A DNA stretch of 64,000 bases from Planococcus sp. MER TA 32b (GTDB taxonomy: Bacteria; Bacillota; Bacilli; Bacillales_A; Planococcaceae). The notes below the pieces were generated by a model, which ran no database searches, was not told where the DNA came from, and saw only the letters and a program-made list of their open reading frames with translations. The translations under genes and the position numbers were made by a program. The DNA is taken from NCBI GenBank assembly GCA_023715185.1, contig JAMCAN010000002.1, positions 186,001-250,000 of the forward strand, written 5' to 3'. Of the stretch, positions 59,010 through 64,000 are shown in pieces; within the stretch, counting starts at the first letter, position 1; each line of letters begins with the position of its first letter.

Positions 59010-59996
59010 ATGGACTTGAAAGTGACACGCAAAATGGTCGACAAACAATTGCGGTTCAAAGGTATTTTGCTGGACCGGCTGGTGACGAAAAAGAGCGAAG
59101 AAGAGTTTATCGAAGCCATGCAAAAATCGAGAAAACAAATGACAAAATTATATGTCGGCAAAAATGTGAGAGGGCTCGATTGCAGCGAAGTGCTTGTCAG
59201 CCGCAAAGATGGTTCCGTTATCAGCGTCCGTATTTACAAACCGCTGCATAAAACTGGCGCGATGCCAGGTGTGCTATGGATTCACGGCGGGGGTTATGCC
59301 CAGGGAGTACCGGAAATGAGCGGGGATATGTACAAGCGGCTGATCGACACGAGTGATTGCGTTATTGTGGCACCGGATTACCGGCTGTCGATTGATGCCC
59401 CGTATCCGGCGGCGCTTGAAGACTGTTATGCAATTCTGTTATGGATGAAGAACCAGGCAGCTGGCCTTGGAATCCGCGCTGACCAATTGATGGTCGGCGG
59501 GGAAAGTGCAGGCGGCGGGTTAAGTGTTGCGTTAGCTATGTATGCCAGGGATAAAGGCGAAGTGAATCTGGCATTTCAGATGCCGCTTTATCCGATGATC
59601 GACGACCGGATGATAACAGAATCAGCAAAAGAAAATAATGCCTATGTCTGGAATTCGGATATGAACCGATGGGCGTGGAAATTGTATTTGGGTGAACTGT
59701 CTGGAAGTGATGATGTGCCTGTTTATGCGGCTCCAAGCCGCGCCACTGATTTCAGTGATTTACCTCCTGCCGTCACTTTTGTGGGGGACATCGAACCGTT
59801 CCGGGACGAGACGATTGCATTTGTGGAGAATTTAAGAGAAGCCGGCGTTCCCGTAGAGTTCCAACTCTATCAGGGAGCATTCCACGGTTTTGATATCATC
59901 AGTCCGAAAGCGGACATCAGCAAAGCCGCCAGAGATTTCCTGATGAAAAATTTCAAGTACGCGACGGAGCATTATTTTGCCGAGCAGGAGCGATAG
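59010..59996 (+). CDS. HSL-family alpha/beta hydrolase (acetyl esterase-like)
   Basis: 328 residues: oxyanion motif LWIHGGGYAQG, nucleophile elbow GGESAGGG, and late Asp/His in FVGDIEPFRDE and GAFHGFDI. Cleaves short acyl esters. AAGGGAGGAGA lies just before the ATG. Single gene. Confidence 0.92.
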   Translation: MDLKVTRKMVDKQLRFKGILLDRLVTKKSEEEFIEAMQKSRKQMTKLYVGKNVRGLDCSEVLVSRKDGSVISVRIYKPLHKTGAMPGVLWIHGGGYAQGVPEMSGDMYKRLIDTSDCVIVAPDYRLSIDAPYPAALEDCYAILLWMKNQAAGLGIRADQLMVGGESAGGGLSVALAMYARDKGEVNLAFQMPLYPMIDDRMITESAKENNAYVWNSDMNRWAWKLYLGELSGSDDVPVYAAPSRATDFSDLPPAVTFVGDIEPFRDETIAFVENLREAGVPVEFQLYQGAFHGFDIISPKADISKAARDFLMKNFKYATEHYFAEQER

Positions 59997-60036
59997 TGAA
60001 TCCAGTTGTATGATGCAAATGATTTTATTTTCATTA

Positions 60037-60074
60037 AAAACTCTCCCTGATCAATTGTCAGGGAGAGTTTTAAG
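60037..60074 (+). terminator. terminator between esterase and sulfurtransferase
   Basis: AAAACTCTCCCTGA pairs with TCAGGGAGAGTTTT; probably bidirectional. Confidence 0.85.
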
Positions 60075-60089
60075 GTTTCGCTATAATGA

Positions 60090-60962
60090 TCAGTTTTCAC
60101 TCTTCACAACCGGACAGCTCGGATCGCTCGTCCATTCGTTCATCGAACCATCGTAAACAGCAACATTTGGTTGGCCCAGGCTATTAAGCAAAAGTGCATT
60201 CCAAGTAGCGGCAATGCCACCGCCGCAATAGGTGATGACTTTTTTAGATGGATCGAGAGCGCCTGTTCCTTCAAATGAGGCGCGCAATTGCTCTTCATTA
60301 TAGAGTGCTTTGGTTTCTTCATCGGCATGGGCGCCGAAAAAGACATTCGTACTGCTCGGGATATGTGCGGCCTGGAATTCTTCAGGCGACAGGCTGTTCA
60401 GCAGGACGGTTTGCTCATCGTCCATCGCTTTTCTGACGTCTTCTTTTGTCGCCAGCATATCTGTGCGGCGCTTGCCGGAGAAATTTGCTGCCGGGTAAGA
60501 AGGCTGCTCCGTGGATATTTCACGGCCTTCCGCCTGCCATTTCTGCAATCCGCCTTCAAGAATGGCCACGCTGTCATACCCTTCGTAGCGCATTTGCCAC
60601 GCGAGGCGGGAGGCCCAATACGACGCCGCAACCGATTCGCCCACCAATGCGTTCTGATCGTAGATGACTGTATATGTGTCATCGCCGATTCCAAGTTCCG
60701 TCAATTTTTTCACGAAAGCATCTCGGGACGGTACTGTAAAAGGAAGCTCGGATTCCTTGTCTGATAGTTCACCGACCAGATCAGCATATACTGCTCCAGG
60801 GATGTGGCCTTGTTCATAGGAAGCTTTTCCGGATTCGACATTTGGCGGTCCACCGCCTTCGGGGAATTTCATGAATACAGTGGCATCCACGATTCGCAGC
60901 TTGGAATCCTTCAAGTGCTCCGCCAGCCAGTCGGTTGAAACGATTAATGGAATATCATTCAT
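60090..60962 (-). CDS. sulfurtransferase with tandem rhodanese domains
   Basis: 290 residues, two rhodanese domains. The first (about 10-135) contains RIVDATVFM and GHIPGAVYADL but no active-site Cys; the second (about 160-285) has the active Cys in ITYCGGGIAATWN. The Cys-Gly-Gly-Gly loop fits 3-mercaptopyruvate/thiosulfate sulfurtransferases. GCAAAGGAGG precedes the ATG. Confidence 0.9.
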   Translation of the reverse strand: MNDIPLIVSTDWLAEHLKDSKLRIVDATVFMKFPEGGGPPNVESGKASYEQGHIPGAVYADLVGELSDKESELPFTVPSRDAFVKKLTELGIGDDTYTVIYDQNALVGESVAASYWASRLAWQMRYEGYDSVAILEGGLQKWQAEGREISTEQPSYPAANFSGKRRTDMLATKEDVRKAMDDEQTVLLNSLSPEEFQAAHIPSSTNVFFGAHADEETKALYNEEQLRASFEGTGALDPSKKVITYCGGGIAATWNALLLNSLGQPNVAVYDGSMNEWTSDPSCPVVKSEN

Positions 60963-61149
60963 CTGGAACTCCTCCTTTGCATCTTTGATTCAACTCTAAG
61001 GTTAATGAATGAAGACGTCAAAAGTTAAGCGTGAAATTCAGGTGGCGGATCAGCAGGTGCCGATTCAGTTACAGGATTTCATCTTGTTTGATTACTGGAG
61101 TTTGAAGGTATATTACGAATGTCGAGAAAATTCAAAGGAGGAGCTTTCA

Positions 61150-61566
61150 ATGGATTTCAAAGATCATGGAAAAGAACCGTATGTATTGAATATTGAAGAC
61201 GCAACAGAAGAAAACAGTAATTTTCGTACAACGATCTGGACAGGTGAAAATCTGCAGGTTACGTTGATGAGCGTGGAACCGGGTGACGACCTTGGCTTGG
61301 AAAAACACGAAGGCGACCAATTTCTCCGCATTGAAGACGGCAAAGGCTTTGTGCAGATGGGCGACAGCGAAGACAATCTGACGTTCGAAGAAAATGCCGG
61401 GGAAGATTACGCCATCATGATTCCCGCCGGAAAATACCATAATGTAACCAATAACGGCGATGAACTGTTAAAAATCTATTCAATCTATGCCCCGCCTGAA
61501 CATCCGGTTGGCACAGTCCATAAGACAAAAGCTGAAGCGGATGCTGCAGAAGAGGAAGAAGAATAA
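61150..61566 (+). CDS. cupin-domain protein
   Basis: 138 residues. Cupin motifs: LGLEKHEGDQFLRIEDGKG (first, with His and Glu) and MIPAGKYHNVTNNGDELLKI (second, with His). An acidic tail (AEADAAEEEEE) follows. Small metal-binding beta barrel, function unknown. ATG 61150 has AAAGGAGG 7 nt upstream; the frame open to 61009 lacks one. Confidence 0.88.
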   Translation: MDFKDHGKEPYVLNIEDATEENSNFRTTIWTGENLQVTLMSVEPGDDLGLEKHEGDQFLRIEDGKGFVQMGDSEDNLTFEENAGEDYAIMIPAGKYHNVTNNGDELLKIYSIYAPPEHPVGTVHKTKAEADAAEEEEE

Positions 61567-61570
61567 AATA

Positions 61571-61617
61571 ACGAACACCAAAGGGCATCCATTCGTTTGG
61601 ATGCCCTTTGGTGTTCG
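61571..61617. terminator. bidirectional terminator, 20-bp stem
   Basis: CGAACACCAAAGGGCATCCA and its complement around TTCGT, between convergent genes. T-rich on the minus-strand side. Confidence 0.85.
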
Positions 61618-61622
61618 ACAGC

Positions 61623-62174
61623 TTATACTTTTCTGATCTCATCTGCCAAATCAGGAAGCCCGTCCAGAAAAATATGGTCATTTCCCGGAATTTGCCTCAC
61701 GGTCGCTTTCGGCAGATTTTCCATATACCTTTCCATGTGTTCAAAAGGTACGATATCATCGCCGATACTGTGGAAAAGGACAACATCAGGCAATAATGAG
61801 CTTCGTGATGAAAAGTCCTCAACCAGATGGAAATCTTCCAATTGCCATTCTTCGTTCATCCCCCAAAAAGGGGCGGCAATTGAAATTACTTTTTCAAACG
61901 TTTTCCCCAGCTCTTCTTCAGACAGGATTTTGAACAGAGCTGACCCGCCGATGGAATGGCCAATCAGTATGCTGCCGTCTTCCAAAGCCGCCAGTTCTTC
62001 TTTTAAAACGTTTCTCCATTCGCTGTACTTGGGGTTTTCAGGATCAGGCATCCTGGGAGCTGACACCTCATATCCAGGCCCCAGTTCATTTTTAAGATGC
62101 CGCAGCAATCCGCTGCTTCCTTGCTGGTCTCCTTGAGGGCCGCCGCTATGGATGAATAAAACCTGTTTCGCCAC
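61623..62174 (-). CDS. alpha/beta hydrolase, RBBP9/YdeN-like
   Basis: 183 residues of the small serine-hydrolase type (VLFIHSGGPQG, nucleophile elbow LIGHSIGGSA, late Asp/His in SIGDDIVPFEH and GNDHIFLDG). GTG 62174 is chosen because AAGGAG lies about 9 nt upstream; the frame to 62237 lacks a site. Substrate unknown. Confidence 0.82.
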   Translation of the reverse strand: MAKQVLFIHSGGPQGDQQGSSGLLRHLKNELGPGYEVSAPRMPDPENPKYSEWRNVLKEELAALEDGSILIGHSIGGSALFKILSEEELGKTFEKVISIAAPFWGMNEEWQLEDFHLVEDFSSRSSLLPDVVLFHSIGDDIVPFEHMERYMENLPKATVRQIPGNDHIFLDGLPDLADEIRKV

Positions 62175-62238
62175 TGTAAACGTCTCCTTTGTGTTTCCAT
62201 AATTCAAAAGGATTTTTGGTTGATTGACTAAAAACAAT

Positions 62239-62618
62239 TTAAGGATTGTCCTGGTAAACAGCCTGCGTACTGGATGGAAGAGTCAAAAGTTCAAGCAATT
62301 GGTCCACAACTTTTTGGCGTGTGATCCTGAAAGTATGGTCGCCGGCAGGGGTATCGACATCAAAAGGTTCATCTGTCTTCAAATGGGCGCCGGCAGTTGA
62401 CACCAGCGCGACTTTGCATAGGTTCAAAGGCTTTGATAAAAAAGCTTCAGCCGGGTCCGTGTGTCCCCTCATATGGCTCATGGTGAATTTTTTATAGGCT
62501 TCAGTGAAATTTACCAGAGAAAGTCCGCGACATTTTCGATTTGATCTTCGTCTTCATTTTCATGGATCCGCATTCCTCCGTTCCGGCGTTGATTAATGTT
62601 AATAATTCGCTGTCGCAT
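62239..62618 (-). pseudogene. truncated, frameshifted glycine/sarcosine/betaine reductase B-like remnant
   Basis: Two adjoining frames. ATG 62618, with GAAGGAG upstream, reads a 35-residue start (MRQRIININQRRNGGM...ENVADF) and stops at 62511. The next frame continues SLVNFTEAYKKFTMSHMRG to 62239 with KPLNLCKVALVSTAGAHL and DEPFDVDTPAGDHTF, the N-terminal pattern of the reductase selenoprotein-B-like family. A single inserted base near 62515 joins them. The C-terminal part (LELLTLPSSTQAV) does not follow the family and the rest is missing, so this is likely a decayed gene. Confidence 0.45.
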
Positions 62619-62713
62619 TGCAAACTCCTTCATTCCAATAGCGGTTAGTTGACAGGCGGCATGAACCGTTCTATAGTTCAATCAATTTCAAATGGAAGGC
62701 GGAGAAGCGAGCG

Positions 62714-63433
62714 ATGAAACTGTACAATGAATTGGCAGACTGGTGGCCGTTGATGTCTCCCCACACGGAATACGAAGAAGAAGCAGGGCTGTATCTCGAA
62801 ATCGTAAAGCGCTATCATCCGGATATCCAAAAAGCGGTTGAATTCGGTTCAGGAGGGGGAAGCAATGCCTATTATCTGAAACGGCATTTTTCCATGACAT
62901 TGACGGATCTGTCGCCGAATATGCTGAAGGTCAGCCGTGAATTAAATCCGGACTGTGAACACATCGAAGGGGATATGCGGAATCTGGATCTCGGTGAAGA
63001 ATTCGATCTGGTTTTCATCCATGATGCGATTACTTATTTTACGGACAAATCCGATTTGCTGGCAGTGATGCATAATGCAAAAAAACATTTGAATAAAAAA
63101 GGCATTCTCATGATCATGACCGATCAGTTTGAGGAAACTTTCAAACCGAGCACAGGCCACGGAGGCAGCGATCAGGGCAAGCGCGGAATGCGTTATCTGG
63201 AATGGACCTACGACAACGATCCTGAAGATAAAACGACGGAGACTGAATATGTCTACGTGATGCGCGAAGAGGACGGAAGGGTTGTCAGAGAGTTCGACCA
63301 TTCCAAAGACGGCCTCTTTTCAATGCCGGAATGGGAGGGATTATTGGCGCAGGCCGGGTTTCAGGCGCATTTTGAGCGGGTTGAATACGAAGATGTTGAA
63401 GGGAATTTCTTTGCGATTGTGGCGACTTTTTAG
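62714..63433 (+). CDS. class I SAM-dependent methyltransferase
   Basis: 239 residues. SAM loop AVEFGSGGGSNAYYLK (motif I), acidic LTDLSPNMLKV (motif II), IEGDMRNLDLGEEFDLVFIHD (motifs III-IV). Substrate unknown; similar small-molecule methyltransferases are common in Bacilli. AAGGCGGAG lies 9 nt before the ATG. Confidence 0.88.
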   Translation: MKLYNELADWWPLMSPHTEYEEEAGLYLEIVKRYHPDIQKAVEFGSGGGSNAYYLKRHFSMTLTDLSPNMLKVSRELNPDCEHIEGDMRNLDLGEEFDLVFIHDAITYFTDKSDLLAVMHNAKKHLNKKGILMIMTDQFEETFKPSTGHGGSDQGKRGMRYLEWTYDNDPEDKTTETEYVYVMREEDGRVVREFDHSKDGLFSMPEWEGLLAQAGFQAHFERVEYEDVEGNFFAIVATF

Positions 63434-63464
63434 ATTCTCCGTAAATTAGCTGAACAATGCCTGA

Positions 63465-63503
63465 ACACACCTGTATCGTTAATGATCAGGTGTGTTTTTA
63501 TTT
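63465..63503 (+). terminator. terminator after methyltransferase gene
   Basis: ACACACCTG pairs with CAGGTGTGT, then TTTTATTTTG. Confidence 0.82.
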
Positions 63504-63606
63504 TGCCCTTCAGCAACTTGCGGTTTTGTATTTGCGAAAGTTATTTTTTCAGGATGAAAATCGGGTATACAAACAATAACAGAAGCTTGGATCAGGGGTG
63601 ATGGTA

Positions 63607-64000
63607 ATGGACTTTTTGCCTGCAGATTATATGGTCGTCACGGTGCGCCTTCTTATGGCAGCGGTGCTGAGCGGAATAATCGGAATCGAACGGGAAACGA
63701 AAAAACAGCCTGCCGGCCTCCGCACGCATCTTTTGGTCGGCACAGGGGCGTGTCTGATGATGATCCTCTCTGTCACAGGTTTTGATAATTACATCAATAC
63801 GGTAAGCGGCCCCCTGCAGTTTGATCCTTCCCGTATCCCATCCTATGTCATTAGCGGCATTGGTTTCCTCGGGGCCGGAACGATAATTGTCAACCGGGGA
63901 TCCGTAAAAGGGCTTGCCACTGCCGCTTCGATTTGGGTGGCTGCCGGATTGGGACTGGTAATCGGCATCGGCATGTACTACGTAGCTGTTTTATCGACAT
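63607..64000 (+). CDS. MgtC/SapB-family membrane protein (3' end outside window)
   Basis: 131 codons are visible. Hydrophobic helices with the family motifs LMAAVLSGIIGIERE, AGLRTHLLVGTGACLMMI, GIGFLGAGTIIVNRG and VKGLATAASIWVAAGLGLVIG. MgtC relatives influence Mg2+ homeostasis and F-ATPase in other bacteria. ATG 63607 has GGGGTG 6 nt upstream; the in-frame ATG 63601 touches it. Confidence 0.9.
   Translation, partial: MDFLPADYMVVTVRLLMAAVLSGIIGIERETKKQPAGLRTHLLVGTGACLMMILSVTGFDNYINTVSGPLQFDPSRIPSYVISGIGFLGAGTIIVNRGSVKGLATAASIWVAAGLGLVIGIGMYYVAVLST

Noticed and set aside
63544-63568. GGGTAT before the MgtC gene as a sigma-B promoter
   Set aside because: The -35 position is only a T run.

Overview
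The window looks like chromosome of a low-to-mid GC Bacillota close to Planococcus/Planomicrobium (Planococcaceae). The evidence is: Shine-Dalgarno sites of the AGGAGG type, frequent TTG/GTG starts, a CcpA cre box, SAM and adenine riboswitches, many GTTTAA/GGGTAT-type sigma-B promoters, RsbR-type stressosome proteins, and a CrtP-type C30 carotenoid oxygenase. No rRNA, tRNA, CRISPR array, insertion sequence or phage module was seen. Genus assignment is inference from family resemblance.

Layout. 0-3.4 kb: end of an MBOAT acyltransferase and a fused SGNH/polysaccharide-deacetylase partner, then a YfiT-like DinB protein. 3.5-8.6 kb: TspO-like protein, then an inactive ABC-ATPase/LytTR fusion regulator with a candidate LytTR operator in front of an ABC transporter pair, then an unknown membrane-anchored protein. 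8.8-10.4 kb: cre-controlled XylE-like sugar symporter with an odd hairpin between Shine-Dalgarno and start codon. 10.6-15.8 kb: small membrane/stress genes, an M50-like protease and malic enzyme, ended by a long array of 21-nt repeats. 15.8-17.9 kb: AT-rich island with an Rgg-type regulator and a divergent 16-codon hydrophobic peptide gene very like streptococcal SHP pheromones. 18.0-20.6 kb: SAM-riboswitch methionine operon (metC plus a MetE-like gene). 20.8-31.8 kb: mixed accessory genes, including an HxlR-controlled redox block, a PadR/DUF2812 pair with an operator-embedded promoter, nadX, a rifampin ADP-ribosyltransferase and a lipase. 31.9-39.9 kb: aldo/keto reductase, aldehyde dehydrogenase, proline iminopeptidase-like enzyme, NERD protein (possible 5' frameshift), pbuE with its adenine riboswitch, saccharopine-dehydrogenase-like reductase. 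40.0-45.4 kb: a stress island in which crtP lies between two RsbR paralogues, each of the three with its own sigma-B-type promoter. 45.4-56.5 kb: MFS transporter, YvgN-like reductase, a large SF1 helicase with a coiled-coil insertion plus a winged-helix partner, aldA, a TRM11-like methylase. 56.6-64 kb: MATE exporter, XRE regulator, esterase, sulfurtransferase, cupin, hydrolase, a broken reductase remnant, a methyltransferase, and the start of an MgtC-family gene.

The clearest themes are (1) a candidate Rgg-SHP peptide-signalling cassette outside the lactic streptococci, (2) a dense set of sigma-B-type promoters tying stressosome, carotenoid and aldehyde/carbonyl detoxification genes together, and (3) a family of degenerate 21-nt tandem repeats (core ATCGMYGATAAA) placed mostly just after genes. 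Starts were moved from the longest reading frame wherever a Shine-Dalgarno sequence favoured another codon; these choices are stated in each entry.
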